Source: Anseranas semipalmata
Lineage: Eukaryota; Chordata; Aves; Anseriformes; Anseranatidae
NCBI GenBank assembly: GCA_013399115.1
Contig: VXAA01003323.1
Span: forward strand, 24,312-88,311
Reading direction: 5' to 3'
DNA length: 64,000 nt
Part shown: in pieces, positions 38,546 to 48,735 of the stretch
Layout: each line of letters starts with the position of its first letter
Position numbering within the stretch: the first letter of the stretch is position 1
The notes under the pieces: model-generated
What the model was told of the DNA's origin: nothing
Database searches by the model: none
What the model saw: only the letters and a program-made list of their open reading frames with translations
Program-made: the position numbers and the translations under genes

Positions 38546-39398
38546 TGTTGCAATCATTCTCCCAGACTTTCAGTTCCATGAGGCTGTAGATTTGCGGCTA
38601 TGTATTTGAACCTATTCCATGTTTGGACATGCAAGAGCCTAGCAAATATTGCGTGCAACGTAAGAGATAGCATGAAACCTGGAGGGATACCACATTTCAC
38701 AGTCCCTGAACAATGGCACAGGGTGCCATTCCACGAGGACTGGGCACTACTCTGTGTAGTAAGCACAGCTGGATCCCCTGGGGGCAGCTCGTGAAGCATG
38801 AGCGAAGTCGCTCAGTCAGAAAAGTAGAGGGGGGGAGAAGGGGGAAGTAACCAAAATAACCATCTGACACAGAAAAAACAACTGTGGGATCTGCAAAAAA
38901 TTCAGGTACAATAAATTTTAAACCCTAGCAAAGGTAAAACAGCAATCAGTAGTAACCGCTTCATTTATAAGGAAAGGTATGTGGATGCACACATAAGTGT
39001 GTGCATTTATAAACAGGCATATACATATCCAAGTACGATCAGACCCCCCCCACTCCCCCCCCCCCCAAAAAAAGCACAAGAGATTCAGAAAATGCTTTCA
39101 AAATAAAATACATCAAATCTTGTTGCTCCACTCTGAGCTCACCCAGCTGTGACTGAGTGCTGCAGTATACAGAGCATCCCACATTTTACAGGGAAGACAG
39201 CAAGAGAGGAATTATTATCAACTCTGAACTCATGTCACTCACAGACACTTGAGAATGGCCCCTCATTATTTATTTTCATTCATTCAACTGAGAATAGCAA
39301 AATAGAGTAAGCAAATAAAATATTGTCCACCTGTGAGAGGAATCCTGCAAAGTTGTATTTGTTTCAAAGAAGCACTTGGTGTTATTTTATTCAGTCTC

Positions 39399-39415
39399 NN
39401 NNNNNNNNNNNNNNN
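39399..39415. other. Sequence gap (17 N)
   Basis: Unresolved bases 34 bp left of the AAAAT array, in the predicted DIRAS2 intron. Confidence 0.99.
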
Positions 39416-39448
39416 TTTATCACGTAAGGTAAAATGTAGCTTTCAGCT

Positions 39449-39517
39449 AAAAATAAAATAAAATAAAATAAAATAAAATAAAATAAAATAAAATAAAATA
39501 AAATAAAATAAAATAAA
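39449..39517. repeat. Pure AAAAT pentamer array
   Basis: About thirteen uninterrupted AAAAT units (ATTTT on the strand of DIRAS2), roughly 0.4 kb inside the predicted first intron and just right of a 17-base gap. Confidence 0.97.
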
Positions 39518-39743
39518 CATCCCTTTAAATCACTGCAATGGCAGTGGTATAAAGTAGGGCACAATTCAGCACATTGAGTTTTAATGAAAGGCAGTTAAAA
39601 AAAAAAAATGCTATGAAGCCATTACTAGCATCCCAACACACAGAAAAATAATGTTATTTGGCTGGTCAGTATGCATGTGACCAGCTTCTGGCTTCCTTAT
39701 CAGCCCCAGCTGATAGCATGCCATGTTCTCTACAAACGATAAC

Positions 39744-39850
39744 AACTTGGATCAGATCTTGCAGTTGTAACTCATGCAAAACTCTACTGACTTCAGTGGA
39801 AATTTTTCCTGAGTGAGGACTGGGGATTTTGGTCAGAGGAGATAAAAAGA
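39744..39850. repeat. Degenerate ancient dispersed repeat, family not named
   Basis: The phrase order GGATCAGATCTTGCAGTTGT, ACTCTACTGACTTCAGTGG and GAGTGAGGACTGGGGATTTT resembles an old amniote repeat whose copies usually read 'gatctggccc ... gacttcaatggagttactc ... gatttacacc'. A related piece lies at 40585-40680. I cannot name the family with confidence. Confidence 0.4.
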
Positions 39851-39924
39851 CCTCTAATCTCCTTGCAGAGCTATGTTTATTGTAAGAGGCAATGCAGAAA
39901 AGCAGTGGAAAAAAAGAAATTTAC

Positions 39925-40310
39925 CTGTGAAAGAACAGAAGGCTCCAAAAGCTCCTCAGTTTCTGCCTGTCATCGCACCAGCTGTTCGCCCTCTCTGCTG
40001 TGGGTTTCTCCACCAGAAAGGAGCCCGCGACTTAGCGAACGGGTCTGTAGCCCTGCCGCCTGCTCCTCTGCCTGGCGTCCTGTGGCGGCTGCAGCCCGCC
40101 GGCAGCCCTGGGGCTGATGCTCCCGCAGCTCCGCTCCGCTCCTGCGCTCTCCTAGAGCGCCTGGGCCGGGGCTGATGCTTTTGTTGGCTCTGCTGCAGCC
40201 TCGCTCTTTCTTTCCGCTGTTACGGATGGACTGACTCCAGCCTCCGCTGGTGCTCCTGCCTAAATGGCGACTGCACGGCTCATCTAGGCTTTTAACTGCC
40301 ACCTACTGAA
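39925..40310 (-). other. DIRAS2: Predicted DIRAS2 non-coding exon 1
   Basis: On the minus strand the CpG-dense block ends in TTCACAG|GTAAATTT, with the exon's last base at 39925 and GT at 39924-39923, a good match to a donor site. The 5' end is not defined. A TATATA-like stretch at about 40335-40350 would place a start near 40310, and a CGCCAT motif (YY1-like) lies at about 40264-40269. No ATG-initiated long frame is present, as expected for a 5' UTR exon. Assignment to DIRAS2 rests on strand, position upstream of the coding exon and the known gene structure in other vertebrates. Confidence 0.5.
39955..40285. promoter_or_regulatory. CpG island, probable DIRAS2 promoter
   Basis: I count about 23 CpG dinucleotides by eye in roughly 330 bp with high G+C, while the rest of the window is AT-rich with few CpGs. 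It is the only such block in 64 kb. Brain-type genes with CpG promoters usually start within such an island. The nearest gene reading away from it is DIRAS2 on the minus strand, about 14 kb downstream. A divergent non-coding transcript on the plus strand is also possible. Confidence 0.75.
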
Positions 40311-40485
40311 TAATTGTGGAATATCTGTATGTAGCTATATGTATATAGACTGCGAATTTCTGGCTTTCTCCCCAGACGTACATTTTTACAATCAAACTTT
40401 AAGCACTCCAAATATTTAGCAGTTCATCACTTAAAGCTGTAGTTTACATTAATCCGTGCTTATACTTCTCCTTTTCTTTTCTTTT

Positions 40486-40521
<36 letters not shown>

Positions 40522-40584
40522 CACCAGCTAAATATGGAACAAGCCTGTTCCTTTAACTTTAAAAAGCTTACAAAGCCTTTGGTT

Positions 40585-40680
40585 AGGCTAAACCCCAGTG
40601 GGCATAAATCATCATAGCCCTATTCAAATCAATGGAGCTCTGCTGATTTATATTAGCTGATAAATTCATCCCTCAGGTCC
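40585..40680. repeat. Degenerate ancient dispersed repeat, second piece
   Basis: CAAATCAATGGAGCTCTGCT followed by GATTTATATTAGCTGA matches the same 'caatggagct...gatttacaccagctga' motif as 39744-39850, just outside the CpG island on the other side. Confidence 0.4.
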
Positions 40681-43600
40681 AATATTTATTTGCAAAAATA
40701 CAGTAGAAATCAAGTATTAAAAGCATTCCATAAAACCAGAATTTGTCCAACAGAGCCCCTCAAAATTTCAGTCACTAGAAGCAGATGAGATAAATTTTCT
40801 GTGTGTGTTTAGACAGCAGTGTATTATAGTTTTCTTGGGTTTTATGGTCAAACAAAAAGTAAACAAGTACATTGTTTTTCCAACTTTAATTGTTTTTTTT
40901 TTTTTAATGAAAAATCCAAAGGCAAGATCTAATGCCTCCTTCAGCTGTTTATTTCTAAATCAATTCCTAGAAATGCTCAGAAAGGGTTTTTCTTTCCGAA
41001 GCAGAAGTGGGGTCCAGCTGGAGGTGTGTGATCTCCCCCTCCAAAAGGAAGCTTATGCAGAGGGTGTCTCTGAGAACCCTCAGGGGGAGGCATGTGAAGA
41101 TGGTACTTCATAGCCCAGTAGCAGGGATATGCAGCACCATGGTTTCTTTAAGCCTGCAACACGTAGCTGGGCTGAGTCATGAAACAAAAGGGGCACGAGG
41201 AGTGCTGCCCTGCGGAGGACAGGTGGCATCCAGCACCCCGGCACAGCAGCACGGAAAGCGTTCAATTTTTAGGCTTGCTGTGACTGCTGAGAGAAGCAAG
41301 GGCTGAGCAGCTAGCTCACAACAGCTGATGGTTTGTTAAATGCCACTCTTGGTAAAAGGTAGCTTTGTTTTTCTTGTTTTCATGAAACGTTCATTCATTG
41401 TGTTAATGCTTTTGCTAGACACAGAAATGAAAAGGTTTTTCCTTTACATGCACATTTTACAGACGTATAAGCATATTAGGATATGGGATGACCTGACAAT
41501 AAGCCCTGAGGAAGTGATTTGCACTAGGTGCAGGTCTGCTGCAGATTAATCCTGACCCCTGTTTGCACAGGCTCCCAGACAGCAAGCCCCAGATCCAACC
41601 ACATGCTGCTCCAAGCCACAAGCCTGCTTGAGCAGCCTGCTGGCAAAGCCCTGCCAGCGGTTTTGTCACAAGTCTCAGCAATAATTTAATCCTGTGTGCT
41701 CAGAGAATTGGTTAATTAGTGTCGTGAAAGCAAAAAGTCGAGGTATTATAAAACTGTAATTACTGCAACAAAGCAAAGCTTAATCTATAAACTGTATAAT
41801 ATTACACAGGGATTCAGCTTTTTCCTAGTGCTGCCTCACGATAGCATGAGTGCAGGATCTGGCCCCACTTATTCCAGAGTCTACAAAGTGCTTCTGTAGT
41901 TACAAACAATGCAGCTTCTAGTGATTTCCAAGGGTAACAGATGTCAGACCTCAGCAAGCATGCCCTTATTACAAATGTGTCTTTCAACTTGCCTTAAAAA
42001 AATGACAGAAGTACCTGAAGAGCATTAGAGTCACGGTTTGCGACCACTATTATTCACTCAATTTACTCTACAGGTCTGGGAGATTTTAATTCTTGAACCA
42101 TAATCCAACATGATGAATGTTCAAACTTTCAAAAACATGTCTTTCAAAATCCCGATTCTTTCTGAAATCCAGTTTACTTCAATTACAAGCATCAGTACAG
42201 CCTGTTGTAATTCTCTCCTTATGTTTCCAAAGAGAAGAGATCTCTCACTTGCAGATCACACATACGTGTCTGCATTGGCAGACGCAAACTCCAGTTCTAC
42301 AGCTTTCACCCAGGTTCTCCTCCTAGTGCAGTCACGGTGAGATTTTTCTGAGCAGAAGAATAGTGCTGGGCCACTGCACTGTAATGCGCTGTAAGGTGTA
42401 TTTGTGTGGGATTTCCCTTCTGATCTCTGCAGAAAACTAGCACGTCAGCTTCTGCCCTCAGCAATGGTTTCGGGATGCTGCTGCATTCAACAGGTTTGTT
42501 ATTTGTTTATTTGTTTGTTCAACAGGTGTGTGAGACTCTGAAGGCTTCCAAAATCCAGGCATGCCTCAGCTCACCATAAATATAGAGTATTCACCGTGAA
42601 TTCCACAGGCGTAGTCCAGGCTGGTGTCATACAAGCCAGTAGCAGCAAAGCAGGGTACAAAGTTTCCCACCCCAGGCTGCTGAGGAGGCTGCATGGCACT
42701 GAATGCTGGGTGTCAGCACTGGGCAGCAGGGACACAGCCCCACAGAAGGAGCACCCTGGTGCCTCTCAGGAGTCTGTTCTTCATTTTTAGAGCAGCAGGA
42801 ATCATAGAGGCAACATCTGAGTCCTTCAGCCTAGTGTGTAATTCTGCTTTATTAGTGTTTCACACATCCCTGGCCTCACTGTGGTGTTCACGCTGAACAA
42901 TTGCCCCTCCCTGAGGTGCACCAAGGACCTCTACTGTGAAAGCCCAAAATATTACCAGTGTGTCCCATCCTTTGCTGAGTGGAAGGGAAGGTGGAGAGGG
43001 CAAGAGTGCAAAGCCCCGTGAGACTACTTCTATTAAAAGCTTCCATCACAAAGAAAAGCCTTATGCAAGCTACACGATTGTTGTGTTTCTGTACCGCATA
43101 GGAACAAGAGACTTCCTTAGTTAGCAAGCTGTCTAAAGCTTGAATGCACATTTATCACAAAACTGCATGTGTGCTGAAAAGTACAGCTTCTGAGTCAAAA
43201 TTCAACCCATGGCCCACATACAGCATGCAAAAATGAGAAAGTTTCTTCAGTTCGTCTGTAAGTTTAGGATGAAGAACGCTTGCTCAGTTGTAAAGATTTT
43301 TTTCTCTGCAAGGCAGAACAAAGTATGTATGTATGTAGCAGTACATCAACTTTACAAAAGGTCTTAGCGTTGTTTTTTTTTTTTTTCATAAAGATTTACT
43401 GGTGTATTCATCCAACAGGAAGAAGTTAATCTTACAAAGAAATTATTATTAGGAGTGTTTGTCCAGGATGGCTGATGGTCAGCAGTGGATCTGTTAATGT
43501 CCTGTACTTGGTGCAGTAATTAGATTCCTACTTGGCGAATACAATATGACTGTGGCTGCACGACAAGTTATCATCAAGGCTATGTTTTGTATTTGTGCAC

Positions 43601-44980
43601 TGCATTAAATCTTAGGCTGTGTCCACCATTTTGTAAATGAAGCATAAAATTTGCACGGTCTTTTTAATTCCTGCACATTGCTTTGAACTTGAAAAGCTCA
43701 AAAATAAAAATAAAATAAAACAAAACAAAGCAAAAAATTAACAAGTCACTACTGCATATCATTTTGAAAATATAAGAATCAAGTTATTCATTGTATCTTT
43801 ACAATTTGGCTAATGTGCATCATAGCTTACTTACAATGCACTAAAGCATATAACTGTCACTAGTAGAATTACATCTTATGTGTCAAACGTGCTTGATTAA
43901 AACTCATAGGGGGTGTATCAGGCAGTATAAGCTATGCTACTGGTCTACAACACTAGCTGGAGTGTGTTACTGTAGTATTTTCAAGCTTTGTTGGTGGATA
44001 GATAAGATACTGGTGGTCTTTTAATTCATCACTTTGCAAAGTAATATCCTATTGCACACAAAAGTTAAAAAATTAAAATAAAATATTATTGTTGTAATAA
44101 TAAAATCCTAATTGCTCCTGGCTTGCAGTAAAAGAAAGTGGCTACTCCAGCAAAATTACAAGACATGTTATTCCTATAGACTGCAGAGCAAATTAGCAGT
44201 TTGAAGAAAATATATGCAGATCCCATACAGTACTTTTTTTTTTTTTTCTTCTCCTTTAGATTTCCTTGGATTTTAGCCCAGGCTTTCTTACTGTTAATCA
44301 AACCTGCACTATGTTGAACTCAGTTGCCTTTTGATACCCTTTTGACTAGCAATTATTGGCTGTATTACTCTGAATCGTAATTTCCAAGTTTTGATCTGGG
44401 GAAGAGAATGACACAAGGAATCATTTTTGCCTTATTGCCAGTGTGAGAGTCATAACTGCAGGGCCTGCTTCCGAACACTTGATAGGAAATAGGGTTTTGC
44501 TGATGATTTGCATAGGAAGCAAGAAAGGGCTTAATCCCCACTAGCTTCTGGGATATCAGATACCATAAAGGTGATTGAAGGAGATTGACTATTGACTCTA
44601 ATATCAGTCAAGGTACATAATGCAGAGTGTTATTATTACTGAAAATTTGTAGTTAACTGCATTTAACCTGATTTTCTGTGAAATAGGAAAAGAACTGCTC
44701 TGTATTTAACATGATCTTCTCTGAAAAGTATAATGATAACATTCATAATAACCAAAGAAGGACAGAATAATAATAAAAAAACTTTGTTGTGACAAAATCT
44801 TTGTGCACAAAAAAGGCTCGCAGTTAACTGTCCAGTTTTCCTTTCCCCCCAGAGGCAGGCAGTAAATGATGCACAACACATGTACATGGAAAGCAGTGAT
44901 TCAACACCAATAAATCATACAAAGTAAATCATATAGTGAATCTTTATGAAAAAGTGACTATGCTGTGTTACAAATACATA

Positions 44981-44999
44981 AACAATATTTAATATTGTT
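44981..44999. repeat. 9-bp inverted repeat around one base
   Basis: AACAATATT, T, AATATTGTT. It is AT-only apart from the outer C/G pair, so chance is plausible. Confidence 0.85.
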
Positions 45000-45592
45000 A
45001 ATAATGTTTTGTACAATTTCTAAACCATTTAGAATCCCTTGTAGCAAAACAGAATATTTCTGTCTTTATTAATTTGTATAAGCACCCATCACATTTAGTG
45101 TGATATCTGTTATATTTACAACAGTCTTCTCACTTGCTGATTAATATTCACCCTAAACCCTGCACTGTCCTTGACCCACAATCACCTAGGGAGACTGAAG
45201 AACACCTCTGCAGAAAAGGAAGGTTAAGATACATGTAACTTGATAAATGTGGATGAATGACATTGACCAGATGAGTTGCCCATTGATCTTAACTGTGTTG
45301 CTCGTGGGTGCCAATAAGCATAATGAACATAATACTGAGCATAAATGCTTTTTTGTACCAAGCATTTAAACACAATTGAAAACAAAGGAGAAGCAAAATT
45401 TCAGAGCTGGAATTACCCTTTTCTTCAACATCTACACAGGACTGAGAGTCAGCAAAGACAGCTCAGCTACTACAAATGTAATTACAGCTCACATCAGGAT
45501 GAATGATACTTTAGGCAGTCAAAGATTTAAATCCACATGAGCATAATGCCTTAAAAATTCAAAAGTTATGAAAGCTACTTGCATCGCACCTG

Positions 45593-45596
45593 AAAA

Positions 45597-45635
<39 letters not shown>

Positions 45636-45636
45636 A
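45593..45636. repeat. AAAT tetramer array
   Basis: About ten uninterrupted AAAT units in intergenic DNA. Confidence 0.95.
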
Positions 45637-47689
45637 GGAGGGGGAAAAAAAACATAACAGTGCAATCCTTCATTTTATAATCCATCTGTTTGTCTTGCAT
45701 CCCTAAAAAGGGGGACAACACTATTCTGATTTAAGAACAGCTGTTAGGTGTAATCCATTACAGGGCTCACAAAGACTGAGTGGCCAGTGAAAGAGTTATA
45801 AATACTGTACTCAATATCTTTGAAAAAAGATTTTATTTACCATTATCAGCCAGAAATTAAGTGATTCTGTATAAGAAAATATCATTATTTACCTTTAATA
45901 CATTAACTTAATCAATTTTGCAGCACTTTAAATGTAGATAACATGTATACAAATATAAATAATTAACATCTGTTTAGAATTCATATCAATTATAACAATA
46001 CATGTACACAGTCATCATATTAATTTTACACTTTCAATACTTCATAAGATCCCCATTTATCAAGTGCTCATTTGTTGATAAAGAACAGTCCTAAACTTGA
46101 TTTCTTCATTTAAGGCTAAGTGGTTGAAGTATCAGCTGTGAGTATTCTCTATTAATCGTTTGGAGTGCAGCAAACTAAAGGTCTTGGCATTTTAACTATT
46201 GACAGCATAATATACCCTTTGCAAACAAAATTAGTTTTGTTTTTGCAAAGTTCCCAATTTTCTCAACAGTTCTTATTGTTGTCTGTTTTAAACTGAAACT
46301 TTCACCATAGGTTGTCTTGACATCACTGAACTAGTTGGTACACAGGACAATTGCAATGACAATCAGATGTGAGCGGTGAGGGGAAAACAGCCCTCTCTCA
46401 TTTGCCAGATTGCTGCTCCCAATTGTTACTGGACTTCTTTCCATATAACAAGTAGAATTGGGGTATTAATACAGGAAACAATAAGGAATTGCTAATTATG
46501 CGTGAATACTGCTAATTTGAAACTCTGCCTAGTACCAGAACAACTTCTTGTGTTTTTGCAGAAATGTCCAGGGACAAGAATGGTGTTTGGCTTACACCCT
46601 GTAGTGTAGATGCACAAAATTTTGCACATTGTAAGCAATTCTCAGGTTTCTGCAGTAAACCCAGAATATCAGCATTTCATGCTCTCTTCTTGATGATGGG
46701 CTAAGCCTATTATTACTTCTCACTTCCACTAGCTAGATTAGAGGCAGAGGACACATGTAGTAAGAATTGTTTCCACTAGTCTCCTTGTTGCTGTTGTATC
46801 CAGATGTGCGCATTGTTGTTGTTCATCTCTTTCTTGAGGATGTACACAGAGGATAATAGAAGTGAGTAGCTGCCAATGGTATCTGTTTAGTTGGGCCCTA
46901 TGATCTTTACATACCTGACTATGAACTGGTTTACTCTCCTAACCCAGTCATTAAATGTTAAATATTACAGCAGTATTTGACCCAGCTTACAAACCTATTG
47001 GTACCAAAATTGATGAGACTCTGCTTTCTAAGTAAAACATGTGGTGTGAAGCAAGGTTAAGAACGTGTCTATTTCTTTTTGTTTGTCTTGTATTACAGTG
47101 ATGAACTGATCTGCTTCTCTTTCCCTGTCCCACTCTGTCAGCCCTTTACTCCATTAATTCGATCCCCTCATCAGCATTTCTATCTTTATAGAGATCTTAC
47201 GTGTCTCTGGCAATGTTTTAACAAGCAGCACTCCATCACCTTGCCAAGAATAGCTGGGGATTTAACAGGCTTCACCCTCTCAGCTGGGAAGAGTTCTGTC
47301 TTTTACACTGAAATTCATCTTTGCCTGTCAAGGTTAAAGAAGGAACACAGAATACCACAGCCACCTGACTGTTTTTCAGCAACGCTGGCTGAGTCTGCTA
47401 AAATCTCCCCAGGGTGACAGGGGTATATAGGATAGGATGGCAGTTCTGACAACCTTGTGCAGAAATCAGGCTGTGTTCTCCTCTGCTTCTGCACAGCAGC
47501 TTGCTTAGCTGACAATGTTTGTTGGAGTGAAAGCTGATCAGACTGCCCCTTCCCCACATCCTGTTCCTGGCATTCATTGATCAGGAAGGCTTGTACCAGC
47601 AATGGCAACAGCCTAGTGCCACCTCGTGTTACAAGAATATGCCTCTGCCCCCCCAGGTATCCTATTCTGACAACCAAATTCAGGCAAAA

Positions 47690-47738
47690 AAAAAATATTT
47701 ATTTATTTGTTTGTTTGTTTGTTTGTTTATTTATTTCC
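47690..47738. repeat. TTTA/TTTG tetramer array
   Basis: A TTTA block, then five or so TTTG units, then TTTA again, a compound tetramer repeat. Confidence 0.9.
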
Positions 47739-48599
47739 AGATATGAAAACAAAGTAGTCATTGAAAATGAGAAAGCCAGTTGATAATATGTCTGATAGAT
47801 TTCTCCTTGTCACTGACTAATGCTATGCCAAATTTTCCCTGGGATTCCATGTAAATGACAGAAATATTCCTATCTCCCCTTATGTCATGGTGAAGTTTCA
47901 GTCTCCTTACGGTCCTTACTATACATTTGTCTATTAAATGTCTTAATATTTTAAGACCTTTTCTGGGGTCTGTACACCTATTCATATCTGCAGAGCTATT
48001 TAAAATGTCCTGGCATCAATGACACCCAATCCTTCTCACCATTTGTTCTTGTTCCACGTTGATACCATCACTGGGGACTCACTGCAGAAGCCAGTAGGTC
48101 AGACTTATATATCCTCTTTACAAGGACAGACTCTCTTTCCATTGGGTCTGCATATCCTTCAGAATAAATGATCATGAATGAAACTTTTTAGCCACACAAA
48201 AATGTGGAACTGCCACAGGAGAAAAGAACAACCTGATAGACATAATTTCTTTCTCCTGAATTACCATATTAAATAGCTTGATCAGGCAAACAAATAAATA
48301 AAACCTTTACTTAGTTTTTTTCTTTACTAGCTATTAATTACCTCAGAGAATGTAAAGTGCAGGGTGTTTAGCGGACATTACAAAATTCAGAGCCATTTTG
48401 GAAACAATGTTATCCGATGTTAACAATGAGGAACAATCTTCCAAGGGACAGTTTTGGGTAAGCAAAATTTCTTGGCAGAATTTCATCATTCTTACATAAT
48501 TTGGAGGAAGTTATTTACCCTTTTGAATATCATTCCAAGTAAGAGATCTCACAGATCTTTAAATCTTTCCCAAGCACATGTTAGATCATAATCCAAAGA

Positions 48600-48735
48600 C
48601 AGATAGTTATCACTGTCCTTCTGTGAGCAGAGCTCAGGCCCAGAGAGGTGAATTCAGGTGTCCAAGGTCATTTAGTCTACAGTGACAGGGCTAAGAATAG
48701 ACCCTGCTGAGTCTTAGCAGAGCTTTCTGGACATG
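48600..48735 (-). mobile_element. MIR-like ancient SINE, antisense, degraded
   Basis: The plus strand shows GGCCCAGAGAGGTGAATTCA, then TCCAAGGTCATTTAGTC, then AGTGACAGGGCTAAGAATAG. This is the usual order of the antisense MIR core (gaggcacagagaggt...caaggtcacacag...ggcagagctgggatt). Edges are uncertain. Confidence 0.55.

Larger units (their letters stand above)
26002..39924 (-). other. DIRAS2: Predicted DIRAS2 5' UTR intron (about 13.9 kb)
   Basis: This is the interval between the predicted exon 1 donor (GT at 39924-39923 on the minus strand) and the acceptor before the coding exon. I see no coding exon inside it. It holds a CR1 fragment at 33.37-33.69 kb, an ancient CR1/L3-like fragment at 38.28-38.55 kb, poly-T runs, an AAAT array near 37.61-37.64 kb, a pure AAAAT array at 39.45-39.52 kb and a 17-base gap at 39399-39415. 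The rest is unremarkable AT-rich DNA. The intron call depends on the exon 1 prediction. Confidence 0.5.
40311..48599. other. Intergenic upstream of DIRAS2; possible conserved blocks
   Basis: No gene is recognised. A poly-T/CTTTT tract lies at about 40467-40522. Blocks at about 41690-41830, 43450-43690 and 46380-46520 lack repeats and carry several homeodomain-type TAATTA/TAATTAG words, so they are candidates for conserved non-coding elements. Moderately GC-rich stretches at 42.6-42.9 and 47.1-47.7 kb have open frames but no recognisable product. Confidence 0.6.

Noticed and set aside
39970..40302. 110-codon minus-strand frame over the CpG island
   Set aside because: It opens at GTG, and its Arg/Gly/Ala bias is what any frame through a CpG island gives. 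Better read as 5' UTR.
47079..47677. Overlapping 112- and 120-codon frames on opposite strands, with a TTGTATTACAG acceptor-like site at about 47088-47098
   Set aside because: There is no recognised domain and no matching donor or conserved exon pattern. The acceptor word alone is common by chance.
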